Below are positions 22,914 to 30,957 of a stretch of DNA of 64,000 bases, piece after piece. The notes under the pieces were generated by a model. That model had not been told where the DNA came from and did not search any database. It saw only the letters and a list, made by a program, of their open reading frames with translations. How positions within the stretch are numbered: position 1 is the first letter of the stretch; every line of letters starts with the position of its first letter. The stretch is from Bacteroidota bacterium (lineage in GTDB: Bacteria > Bacteroidota > Bacteroidia > Flavobacteriales > Weeksellaceae). The translations under genes were made by a program, and so were the position numbers. The stretch lies in contig JAHIQD010000004.1 of the NCBI GenBank assembly GCA_018902795.1, positions 248,001 to 312,000 of the forward strand, read 5' to 3'.

Positions 22914-23873
22914 TTATTCTTCGCGCTGCCTTTTTTCTTCGTTTCCATAAGCGTTGATGATTTTTCTTACCACCGGATGCCTCACCACATCTTCTTCCGT
23001 AAGGTGTACAAAACCGATTTCTTTTACATCTTTCAGGATTCTCATCGCTTCTTTCAGTCCGGATTTTTGTCTCATCGGTAAATCAACCTGACTCGGATCG
23101 CCTGTAATAATGAATTTGGCATTCATTCCCATTCTGGTGAGAAACATTTTCATCTGGGAATGAGTGGTATTCTGCGCCTCATCTAAAATCACAAATGCCT
23201 CATCCAAAGTTCTTCCTCTCATAAAAGCCAAAGGTGCCACTTCAATGACTTTCTTCTCAATATAACCTTCCAGTTTTTCATGAGGAATCATGTCCCGAAG
23301 CGCATCATAAAGCGGCTGTAAATAAGGATCGAGTTTCTCTTTCAAATCACCCGGAAGAAAACCTAAACTTTCCCCTGCTTCTACTGCAGGTCTTGTTAAG
23401 ATAATTCTTTTCACCTCTTTATCGCGCATTGCCTTCACAGCCAATGCCACGCTTGTATATGTTTTTCCTGTGCCTGCAGGCCCTATTGCGAAAACCATAT
23501 CTTTTTTTTCACACTCTTTTACGAGTATTTTCAGATTGGTGGTTTTGGCTTTGATGATTTTCCCGTTAACTCCCTTTACGATGATATCCTGATCGAAAAC
23601 TAACTGTTTTTCGGTTTCGTCTTTAATATTAAGAAGACTTTCGAGATCCTTTAAAGTGATGGTATTATTTTCTGAGATAAAGTTTATAATATCATCGAGT
23701 TTGTTTTTCAGTACATCCAACGCTTCAGTATTGCCTAACGCAAACACAAAATGATCTCTTCCCGTAATTTTCAGTGTTGGAAAACTCGATTTCAGTAAAT
23801 TGAAATGCTGGTTATTTACACCGTAAAAAGTTTTGGCATCGATGCCTGTAATTTCATAATTCAGTTCAAACAT
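22914..23873 (-). CDS. phoH: PhoH-like ATPase
   Basis: Cytoplasmic ATPase of the PhoH family, associated with RNA metabolism and stress in other bacteria. The 319-residue protein has an N-terminal KH-like region (about 1-105) and a RecA/helicase-like ATPase domain with Walker A GPAGTGKTYTSVALA near residue 128, Walker B FVILDEAQNTT, and the family segments RPAVEAGESLGFLPGDLKEKLDPYLQPLYDAL and ITGDPSQVDLP. Length and domain order are standard. It is divergent from the DUF62 gene at 24002. Confidence 0.94.
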   Translation of the reverse strand: MFELNYEITGIDAKTFYGVNNQHFNLLKSSFPTLKITGRDHFVFALGNTEALDVLKNKLDDIINFISENNTITLKDLESLLNIKDETEKQLVFDQDIIVKGVNGKIIKAKTTNLKILVKECEKKDMVFAIGPAGTGKTYTSVALAVKAMRDKEVKRIILTRPAVEAGESLGFLPGDLKEKLDPYLQPLYDALRDMIPHEKLEGYIEKKVIEVAPLAFMRGRTLDEAFVILDEAQNTTHSQMKMFLTRMGMNAKFIITGDPSQVDLPMRQKSGLKEAMRILKDVKEIGFVHLTEEDVVRHPVVRKIINAYGNEEKRQREE

Positions 23874-23974
23874 ATGCGATGTTTAGGATTAATATTTTTT
23901 CTAAAATTATCGAAATAATTTTAAATATCCGATTATTATTTTCCACATTGAAGGGTAAATATTTTTTTTTAAGT

Positions 23975-23982
23975 TAAATTTG
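23975..23982 (+). promoter_or_regulatory. -7 box upstream of the DUF62 gene
   Basis: TAAATTTG (TAnnTTTG) ends 19 bases before the ATG at 24002; a TTG lies at 23948-23950, a somewhat long spacing of 24. Confidence 0.5.
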
Positions 23983-24001
23983 CGATTCTTTAAATTTCAT
24001 C

Positions 24002-24829
24002 ATGTCTGTTATTACATTCACTTCAGATTACGGTTTGGTAGATCACAGGGTTCCTTCTGTGAAAGGAAAGATCCTGAGTTTAAATGAAAATGTAAACATC
24101 ATCGATATTTCTCACGAAATTCAGGCATATAACCTCCTACAGACTGCATATATCGTAAGAAATTCCTATTCTTCTTTCCCGAAGGGCACTGTTCACATTA
24201 TTTCTGTAGACAGTTTTTATACCAAAGAGAGAAAATCTATTTTATATCAGGCGGACGGCCATTATTTTATCGCGGCAGACAACGGCGTTCTGAGTTTAAT
24301 TTTTTATGATATTAAGCCCGAAGCGGTCTATGAAATTACCTTCAATAACAGGTTTGATGATGAAGTGAATTTTACTTCTACTGATATTTTTGCCCCCGTT
24401 GCGGTTCATCTTAAAAACGGAGGTTTACCGGAAGTAATCGGCAGAAAATTCAAGACACCAAAACAGCTCTCATTTCCGAGACCCGTGTTCAGCGAAAACG
24501 AGAAGATGATTATCGGCGAAATCATGTACATCGATAATTTCGGAAATGTCGTATCGAACATCAGCAAAAAATTCTTTGACAAAAACGCGGTAGGTTTCGA
24601 CAGTTTCATCGTAAAGTTCAGAAACTTAGCACTTTCCAAAATTCACGGTCAGTACACTGAATTTGTAAACGACTGGGGAAATGAACACGAGTTTCATGGT
24701 AAATCAGCAGCCATTTTCAATGACGCGGGATTGCTGGAGCTTACCATCTACAAAGGCAACAGCCAAAACGGAGCGAAAACACTGTTCGGTCTGAAAGTGG
24801 GAGAAAACATTTATATAGAATTCCAGTAA
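24002..24829 (+). CDS. DUF62 family SAM hydrolase / hydroxide adenosyltransferase
   Basis: Predicted to cleave S-adenosylmethionine with water to adenosine and methionine, the known reaction of the family that also contains bacterial fluorinase and chlorinase. The 275-residue product opens with ITFTSDYGLVDHRVPSVKG, where the Asp of the SDYG motif contacts the ribose, followed by VNIIDISHEIQAYNLLQTAYI and VHIISVDSFYT, and then the C-terminal beta domain with GEIMYIDNFGNVVSNI. Hydroxide rather than halide is assumed because no halogenase-specific loop is obvious. It stands alone before a bidirectional terminator. Confidence 0.88.
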   Translation: MSVITFTSDYGLVDHRVPSVKGKILSLNENVNIIDISHEIQAYNLLQTAYIVRNSYSSFPKGTVHIISVDSFYTKERKSILYQADGHYFIAADNGVLSLIFYDIKPEAVYEITFNNRFDDEVNFTSTDIFAPVAVHLKNGGLPEVIGRKFKTPKQLSFPRPVFSENEKMIIGEIMYIDNFGNVVSNISKKFFDKNAVGFDSFIVKFRNLALSKIHGQYTEFVNDWGNEHEFHGKSAAIFNDAGLLELTIYKGNSQNGAKTLFGLKVGENIYIEFQ

Positions 24830-24848
24830 TTTATTTGAATAATTAAAT

Positions 24849-24880
24849 AAAATAGCCGGCTCATCTGAACCGGCTATTTT
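24849..24880. terminator. Bidirectional terminator
   Basis: An 11-pair stem, AAAATAGCCGG / CCGGCTATTTT with a 10-base loop, lies between the convergent DUF62 gene and the metallopeptidase gene at 24900. Confidence 0.85.
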
Positions 24881-24899
24881 ATAATTTACAGAAAGTTTT

Positions 24900-27068
24900 C
24901 TATTTGATTACTTTCTTAGTTACAGTTTCTTTTGCAGTGGTTACACTCACCATATAAGTTCCTTTTGGATATGCTGAAAGATCAAGTTTTTCTTCCGATA
25001 CATTCACCTGTACAGCATTTTTCACAAGTTTCCCTGAAGCATCCAATACCGAGTAGGAAAGGATTTTATCTTTCGAAGTAATCGAGAAAATATTTTTAAC
25101 AGCAGTTTGAGAAATCTTTACCGAATTAGCCATTGAAGTTTCGCCTGTCGCTAAAGTAAGGCAATCAAAAGTGGAATTCCAGCCTGTTCCGGATACCCCT
25201 CCATCAGATATAAATCTCACGGTTATCGCACCTGTTGCATGAGTGGATTGGAAAGGGCCGGGAATTGTGTTGCCACTTAGCTGAGTTCCGTTGGCAAACC
25301 TTGGGGAACCTGTAGTTGGACCGTTATATACATTCATAAAATCGAAACCTGATTCTGTATCAAATTCGGTAAACGTAAGTTTCAATTTATCGCTTGCATT
25401 TGCAGGATAGAATGTTTTGGTAATAATCTGATTGTCACCGTAATTTGCACTTGCTCCGCCCGGATCAGTAAACTGAATTCCGCTACACCAGTTTGCATCA
25501 GTAAGGATCAGCTGCTCATAAGCATATGCCTGTGGACCTGAACATTCTGTTCCAACCGAGACATTGTAATAAGTTCCTTCATTTAGATTTGTAAAATTCA
25601 ATACTTTAGAAGAACTAACTCCTGAAACCACCACAGTACCGTCCATTTTAGCCAGTTTATACTTCCAGCTGGTTGCTGTATTATCTATGATGGTAGCCGC
25701 TGCAGAATTGTTAGTAACATTTGCAATACTCATTCCGGTTATGGTCAGCGCACAGGAGGCAACACAGTCTGTTCCCAAACATCCTTTTGAGTTTACTGTA
25801 TTTCTGATCAAAGCTCCCGGTTGCGGGCCAAAACCATTAGCGAAATTAATCCCAACAGAAGAAACCAAGTGACAGTAACTCATAATGGTGCCTCCAGTTC
25901 CGGTAGGTAGCGGTCCCGCAGCACACGTTCCATTTCCGGCATTTCCGGATGCAGGTCCACAGCCATCAATTCTTGTATTATTTCCGTTCCAGGAACAGTC
26001 GTGAGTATGAGGCGATCCCAAATTATGCCCGATCTCATGGGTCATCGCTTCAATATTCCATGAGTAAGTGGGGACGTTTGCGTAAGCGAAATTTACTCCG
26101 GAGTAAGAATATTTGTAAGTGCCGCAAAGTGCATTTACCCAGGCGATACTTGTTGTGGCAGGATTTCTCAAGAGCTGCGCAATATCTCCGTTAAATGAGG
26201 TACGGGTATTTCTGAACTGATTTAAAATTTCTGATGGTGTTCCGGCGTAAGGATCTGTTGTCGTCCATACCATAACCGCGCTCAACGCAACTGTAACCCC
26301 ATCGTTGGCATATAATGTAGAAATATTATTGTGCATTGCAGTCACCCAGTTTGTCGTAGTGGTAACATTAGAACCATTCTGAGTATACGGACCAAAACCT
26401 GCTTCATAATATATTCTAACGCAGTTATCTGTTTTCTTTGCCGTCATTGTTTTAGGATCGTAAGAAGGCGCAGGCATTTTCTGGTTTTCAATCAGGTCTT
26501 CTGCTGAACATGAAAACGGGTTGTCTCCCTTCAGTTTCTGATCATTATAGGAAACATAACTGTCAGCATTTTTTGCTTTACCAATGACAATATTACCGAT
26601 ATCTTTGATTGAGGTAACGCCAACTACATCGTCATTAAAAAAACTTATGGCCACAAGAGACTCATTATCACCCTTTACAATTCCCTGATAATATACGCCT
26701 GGAGTATAATTGATATACCCTTTATCGGTATTCAGTTTAAAATCCTGGGTGAAAAAATTGTTTTTTACAAGTTCTACCGTAATATTTTTTCCTTCAAACG
26801 GAAAATTCATTTCCAGCGCTTCGGGTCTTTCGGAATTAATTCGCTGAAGCTCCGTAGAATTTAATTTCATCACTGTGATATCATCGGCAGCAGCCTTATA
26901 AAGCGCCTGCTTCTGTGCTGACGGATCTACAGTGAAGGGGCTGTATTTTACAAACGTTTTGTTAGCGGTATGCGAATTTTTTACTTTCTCAGCAATAGGT
27001 TTCAAATTCTGAGAAAAGCCAAAAGAGAAAAATACCAAACTGCAACACAATTGGAAAATTCTTTTCAT
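24900..27068 (-). CDS. Secreted reprolysin-like zinc metallopeptidase, T9SS cargo (copy 1)
   Basis: A 722-residue extracellular protease. In order it has a signal peptide (MKRIFQLCCSLVFFSFGFSQ), a propeptide-like region to about residue 200, a metzincin domain with HEIGHNLGSPHTHDC near residue 343 and the Met-turn IMSYCH, a fibronectin-like stretch (~440-520), a CUB domain (~526-640, CSGIQFTDPGG to FDCL), and a T9SS type A sorting tail (~650-722, ending KGTYMVSVTTAKETVTKKVIK). Many Cys suggest disulfides. The start at 27068 is preferred over 27077 because MKRIF opens the signal peptide. The gene at 27281 is a tandem copy. Substrate unknown. Confidence 0.92.
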   Translation of the reverse strand: MKRIFQLCCSLVFFSFGFSQNLKPIAEKVKNSHTANKTFVKYSPFTVDPSAQKQALYKAAADDITVMKLNSTELQRINSERPEALEMNFPFEGKNITVELVKNNFFTQDFKLNTDKGYINYTPGVYYQGIVKGDNESLVAISFFNDDVVGVTSIKDIGNIVIGKAKNADSYVSYNDQKLKGDNPFSCSAEDLIENQKMPAPSYDPKTMTAKKTDNCVRIYYEAGFGPYTQNGSNVTTTTNWVTAMHNNISTLYANDGVTVALSAVMVWTTTDPYAGTPSEILNQFRNTRTSFNGDIAQLLRNPATTSIAWVNALCGTYKYSYSGVNFAYANVPTYSWNIEAMTHEIGHNLGSPHTHDCSWNGNNTRIDGCGPASGNAGNGTCAAGPLPTGTGGTIMSYCHLVSSVGINFANGFGPQPGALIRNTVNSKGCLGTDCVASCALTITGMSIANVTNNSAAATIIDNTATSWKYKLAKMDGTVVVSGVSSSKVLNFTNLNEGTYYNVSVGTECSGPQAYAYEQLILTDANWCSGIQFTDPGGASANYGDNQIITKTFYPANASDKLKLTFTEFDTESGFDFMNVYNGPTTGSPRFANGTQLSGNTIPGPFQSTHATGAITVRFISDGGVSGTGWNSTFDCLTLATGETSMANSVKISQTAVKNIFSITSKDKILSYSVLDASGKLVKNAVQVNVSEEKLDLSAYPKGTYMVSVTTAKETVTKKVIK

Positions 27069-27146
27069 AATTATCAATTTATAATTTGTTATGGTGCAAA
27101 AAAACTAAAAATAAATTGAAAATTCCCAAAAAAAATCAATTTTAAC

Positions 27147-27182
27147 ATAAAAGACGGGCATGAAATCGGCAGAGTCTTTTAT
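27147..27182. other. Inverted repeat upstream of reprolysin copy 1
   Basis: A perfect inverted repeat, ATAAAAGAC and GTCTTTTAT, is separated by 18 bases, about 80 bases upstream of copy 1 and downstream of the terminator of copy 2. No T-run follows closely. It could be a regulator site for copy 1 only, since copy 2 has no equivalent upstream. Confidence 0.4.
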
Positions 27183-27225
27183 AAACATAAATCTTCTACT
27201 TTACTGAATGGTTCCCGCCATAATA

Positions 27226-27262
27226 AACAAAAAAACCGCAAGTTCATAAGAACTGGCGGTTT
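27226..27262 (-). terminator. Terminator after reprolysin copy 2
   Basis: The stem AAACCGC-AGTTC / GAACT-GCGGTTT has one mismatch and loop ATAA. On the minus strand it is followed by TTTTTTTGTTTATT. It separates the two tandem peptidase genes. Confidence 0.8.
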
Positions 27263-27280
27263 ATACTTATAGAAAGTGTT

Positions 27281-29449
27281 CTATTTGATTACTTTCTTTA
27301 TGACAGTTTCTTTAGCAGTGCTTACACTCACCACATAAGTTCCTTTTGGATATGTTGAAAGATCAAGTTTTCCTTCCGTTGCATTCAGCTTAACGGCATT
27401 TTTCAGCAATTTGCCTGAAACATCAAATACTGAATATGAAAGTATTTTATCTCCTGATGTAATCGAGAATATACTTTTAGCGTCTGTTTGCGAAATATGT
27501 ACTGAATTTGTTACCGAATTTTCATCCGTTGCAAGACTGACGCACTGGAACGAAGCATTCCAGCCGGCGTCATTTGTTGCTCCGTCAGAAACAAATTTAA
27601 CGGTAATCGCACCCGTCGGATGTGTAGACTGAAAAGGACCGGGAATGGTGTTTCCGCTTAACTGGATTCCATTGGAAAATCTTGGAAAAGCAGTGCTTGG
27701 CCCGTCATAAACATCCATAAAATCAAAACCTGCTTCTGTATTGAACTGCGTAAACGTAAGTTTTAATTTATCACTTGGGTTGGCAGGAAAGAACGTCTTC
27801 GTCATATTTATATTATCGCCGTAATTTGCAGCGGTACCGCCAGGATCAGTAAAAGCTATTCCGGTACACCAGTTTGCGTCAGTAAGAAAAGTCTGCGAGT
27901 TGCTGTAAGCCAGCGGACCGGAGCATTCATTTCCTACAGAAATCGTGTAATAAATTCCTGGGCTAAGATTTGTAAAATTTAATACTTTAGAAGAAGTCAC
28001 TCCCGAGGCGATCACAGTTCCATCATTTGTGGTTAGTCGGTATTTCCAGCTGGTTGCGGTATTGTCAACAATGGTGGCAGTAGCGGAGTTGGCAGTAACG
28101 TTTGAAACCGTTAAGCCGGTAATGGTTACTGGACAGATAGTAATACAGTTGGTTCCCAAACATGCCTTGGAATCTACGGTACTTCTGATTAAAGCTGCGG
28201 GTTGCGGTCCGAAACCGTTTGCGAAATTGATTCCTACAGAAGACACTAAATGACAGTAACTCATAATCGTTCCCCCTGTTCCGGTCGGAAGCGGTCCGGC
28301 AGGACATGTTCCGGTTCCGGGATCTCCGGATACCGGTCCGCAACCGTCGATCCTTGTATTATTCCCGTTCCATGCACAGTCGTGCGTATGAGGTGATCCC
28401 AAATTATGCCCAATTTCGTGGGTCATTACTTCGATATTCCAGGAATAGGTAGGAACGTTACTGAAAGCTAAATTAACACCGCAATAGGAATGTCGAAAAG
28501 GTGTACACAGCGAATTAACCCAGGCAATACTTGTTCCCGCTGGATTTCTTAAAAGCTGAGCCACATCTCCATTAAACGTCGTGCGTTTCTCGGTAAACTG
28601 AGTTAATATTTCCCCCGCAGTTCCAGCATAAGGATCAGGAGTTGTCCATACAAAAACCTCGCTGAGGGCAACGGTAATTCCATCGTTTGCAAACAAAGTG
28701 GCAACATTGTTGTGCATCGCGGTTACCCAGTTTACCGTTGCAGGAACACTGGAACCGTTTTGGGTGTAAGGTCCGAAACCTGCCTCATAATAAATTCTCA
28801 CGCAGTTCACGGTTTTCATCGCCGTCATTGTCTGAGGATTATAAGAAGGCTTTGTCAGCTTTTGGTTTTGAATCAGTTCATCTGCAGAACATGAAAAAGG
28901 ATTGGTGCCTTTAAGTTTCTGATCGTTGTATGAAACATAATCTTCAGCATTTTTTACTTTACCGATAACTATATTTCCCACATCTTTCACAGAGGTCACC
29001 CCTACTACATCATCATTAAAAAAACTGATCGCTACCAAAGATTCGTTATCACCTTTTACAATACCCTGATAATACACTCCCGGCGTATAATTTATAGAGC
29101 CCCTTGAAGTATTGACTTTAAAATCCTGAGTAAGAAAATTATTTTTTACAAGCTCCACCGTAATACTTTTCCCTTCAAACGGAAAACTCATTTCCAGCGC
29201 GTCGGGCTTTTCTGCAGTCACCCGCAGAATTTCCGATTTATTTAATTTCATTACAGTGATACCCTCAGCGGCATTTTGATACATATTTTGCTTCTGCCCT
29301 GACGGATCTGAAGTAAAAAAACTGTATTTAACAAACGTCTTATTCGCATTGTGCGAATTTTTAACCTTTTCAGCAACTGGCTTGAGATTTTGTGAAAAAC
29401 CTATGAAGAAAAAAACCAAACTGAAACACAATTGGAAAAATTTTTTCAT
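27281..29449 (-). CDS. Secreted reprolysin-like zinc metallopeptidase, T9SS cargo (copy 2)
   Basis: Tandem paralogue of the gene at 24900 with the same layout over 722 residues: signal peptide MKKFFQLCFSLVFFFIGFSQ, propeptide, metzincin core HEIGHNLGSPHTHDC near residue 343 with IMSYCH, fibronectin-like region, CUB domain and T9SS tail ending KGTYVVSVSTAKETVIKKVIK. By eye most residues are identical to copy 1, with differences scattered over the whole length; the catalytic region differs little (for example SLCTPFRHSYCGVNLAF against ALCGTYKYSYSGVNFAY, which adds a Cys). Each copy has its own terminator, and a short block is conserved upstream of both. Start 29449 is chosen on the signal peptide. 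Confidence 0.92.
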   Translation of the reverse strand: MKKFFQLCFSLVFFFIGFSQNLKPVAEKVKNSHNANKTFVKYSFFTSDPSGQKQNMYQNAAEGITVMKLNKSEILRVTAEKPDALEMSFPFEGKSITVELVKNNFLTQDFKVNTSRGSINYTPGVYYQGIVKGDNESLVAISFFNDDVVGVTSVKDVGNIVIGKVKNAEDYVSYNDQKLKGTNPFSCSADELIQNQKLTKPSYNPQTMTAMKTVNCVRIYYEAGFGPYTQNGSSVPATVNWVTAMHNNVATLFANDGITVALSEVFVWTTPDPYAGTAGEILTQFTEKRTTFNGDVAQLLRNPAGTSIAWVNSLCTPFRHSYCGVNLAFSNVPTYSWNIEVMTHEIGHNLGSPHTHDCAWNGNNTRIDGCGPVSGDPGTGTCPAGPLPTGTGGTIMSYCHLVSSVGINFANGFGPQPAALIRSTVDSKACLGTNCITICPVTITGLTVSNVTANSATATIVDNTATSWKYRLTTNDGTVIASGVTSSKVLNFTNLSPGIYYTISVGNECSGPLAYSNSQTFLTDANWCTGIAFTDPGGTAANYGDNINMTKTFFPANPSDKLKLTFTQFNTEAGFDFMDVYDGPSTAFPRFSNGIQLSGNTIPGPFQSTHPTGAITVKFVSDGATNDAGWNASFQCVSLATDENSVTNSVHISQTDAKSIFSITSGDKILSYSVFDVSGKLLKNAVKLNATEGKLDLSTYPKGTYVVSVSTAKETVIKKVIK

Positions 29450-29475
29450 AATCATTTAAATTTGTGTTATTAATA

Positions 29476-29490
29476 TGCAAAAAAACTAAA
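29476..29490 (-). promoter_or_regulatory. Upstream block shared by both reprolysin genes
   Basis: TGCAAAAAAACTAAA (plus strand) occurs here and at 27095-27109, in each case 27 bases upstream of the respective start. On the minus strand it reads TTTAGTTTTTTTGCA, a degenerate -7-like box. Its conservation suggests a common promoter. Confidence 0.45.
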
Positions 29491-29575
29491 TATAATTTAT
29501 ATTTTACGTTAAAAAAATGATTTTAACAGAAACTTATGACAATGTCCATTTACAATTTTTATAACCAAAATCTTT

Positions 29576-29583
29576 TATCTTTG
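29576..29583 (+). promoter_or_regulatory. -7 box upstream of hemJ
   Basis: TATCTTTG (TAnnTTTG) ends 15 bases before the ATG at 29599. Confidence 0.5.
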
Positions 29584-29598
29584 CACTAAATTTTTCAG

Positions 29599-30144
29599 AT
29601 GCTTTACACCATTCTCAAAGCTGTTCACATCATTTTTATGGTCAGTTATTTCGCCGGTATTTTTTACCTCGTCCGGCTGTTTGTTTACTACAAAGACACC
29701 GACGGTTTTCAAGAAAATAAAAAGCAGGTTCTTCGCGAACAGTATGTATTCATGGCGAGAAGATTATGGAACATCATTACCGTTCCTGCAGGAGTTATCA
29801 TGCTTTTGAGCGGTGTAACGTTAATTATTTTAAATTCCGGATTAATGAAAATGCCGTGGTTCCACCTCAAACTCACTTTCTTATTAGGGCTCGGGATTTA
29901 CCATTACTGGTGCTGGAAAAAAGTGCTGCAGATGAAAAATCTTAACGGAAATATACTTCCCATCAAAAATATCCAACTCAGACAGGCCAATGAAATTGCA
30001 ACTTTTATCCTGTTTCTGGTAGTGTTCACCGTCATTTTAAAATCAATGGTGATTGAATTCTGGTGGCAATTAATCACAGGATTTTTCGTTCTGGTCTTTG
30101 TAATTATGACGACTGTAAAACTGGTAAACAAAAACAAAAAATAG
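29599..30144 (+). CDS. hemJ: HemJ-type protoporphyrinogen IX oxidase (UPF0093)
   Basis: Predicted inner-membrane enzyme that oxidises protoporphyrinogen IX to protoporphyrin IX in haem synthesis. The 181-residue product starts KAVHIIFMVSYFAGIFYLVRLFVYY, with the conserved His-10 and the membrane-face Arg, and continues with MARRLWNIITVPAGVIMLLSG and MPWFHLKLTFLLGLGIYHYWCW, including the conserved H-x-K. Five hydrophobic segments are visible. Length is somewhat above the minimal family size. gldF starts 59 bases downstream on the same strand, possibly co-transcribed by position alone. Confidence 0.85.
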   Translation: MLYTILKAVHIIFMVSYFAGIFYLVRLFVYYKDTDGFQENKKQVLREQYVFMARRLWNIITVPAGVIMLLSGVTLIILNSGLMKMPWFHLKLTFLLGLGIYHYWCWKKVLQMKNLNGNILPIKNIQLRQANEIATFILFLVVFTVILKSMVIEFWWQLITGFFVLVFVIMTTVKLVNKNKK

Positions 30145-30203
30145 ACTTGAATATCATTGAGGCGAATTTTCCCCACTTCAATTTTTATATTTGAAATTTA
30201 ATT

Positions 30204-30932
30204 ATGATAGCAATATTTAAAAAGGAACTTTGGAGTTATTTTGGAAACTGGAGTGCATGGCTGATTATCGGTGCGTTCAGTTTAATAGGAACACTCTTTT
30301 TATTTTTCTTTGAAAATGACTCTAACATTTTCGATATCGGGACAGCTTCCCTGCAAAGCTATTTCGTTCTTGTGCCGTGGTTACTGATGTTTATTATTCC
30401 AGCGGTTTCTATGAAAACACTGGCGGAGGAGCAACAGTCCGGAACTTTGAACTGGCTTTTTTCACAACCTGTAAAAATCTCTGAAATTGTTCTTGGGAAA
30501 TTTCTTTGCGTTTGGCTGGTCGGTATTCTCTGTTTGCTGCCGTCGCTTGTTTATTTTTATACTATCTACGTTTTGGGAGTTCCCGAAGGAAATATCGATT
30601 TAGGAGCCACTTTCGGAAGTTATTTTGGTTTAATTATTTTAACGGCAGCCTTTTCCGCAGTTGGAATTTTAGCTTCATCGCTTTCCCAAAACCAAATCAT
30701 GGCGTATCTGCTCGGCGTTTTCATGTGCTTTATTTTCTATTTTGGAATTGAGCAGCTTGCGAGTTATAAATTATTGGGCGGCGCGGATTATTTTCTCTCG
30801 ACCCTTGGTTTTTATCAGCATTTTCTTGCATTTACACGGGGCTTAATCGATACAAAAGATGTTTTCTATTTCCTTTTCGTGATTGGAATCTGTCTGTTTT
30901 TGGCTAAAATTTTTGTGGAAAAGAAAAAATAA
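30204..30932 (+). CDS. gldF: Gliding-motility ABC transporter permease GldF
   Basis: Membrane permease that with GldG and the ATPase GldA forms an ABC transporter required for gliding in Flavobacterium. The 242-residue product is a typical ABC-2 permease: six hydrophobic segments, a first loop, and the conserved MKTLAEEQQSGTLNWLFSQPVKISEIVLGKFL (about residues 70-100). gldG follows 25 bases later, the standard order. gldA is not in the window. Whether the host glides cannot be inferred, since non-gliding relatives keep these genes. Confidence 0.9.
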   Translation: MIAIFKKELWSYFGNWSAWLIIGAFSLIGTLFLFFFENDSNIFDIGTASLQSYFVLVPWLLMFIIPAVSMKTLAEEQQSGTLNWLFSQPVKISEIVLGKFLCVWLVGILCLLPSLVYFYTIYVLGVPEGNIDLGATFGSYFGLIILTAAFSAVGILASSLSQNQIMAYLLGVFMCFIFYFGIEQLASYKLLGGADYFLSTLGFYQHFLAFTRGLIDTKDVFYFLFVIGICLFLAKIFVEKKK

Positions 30933-30957
30933 CAGAAATTATTTTAGAAATTAAGAA

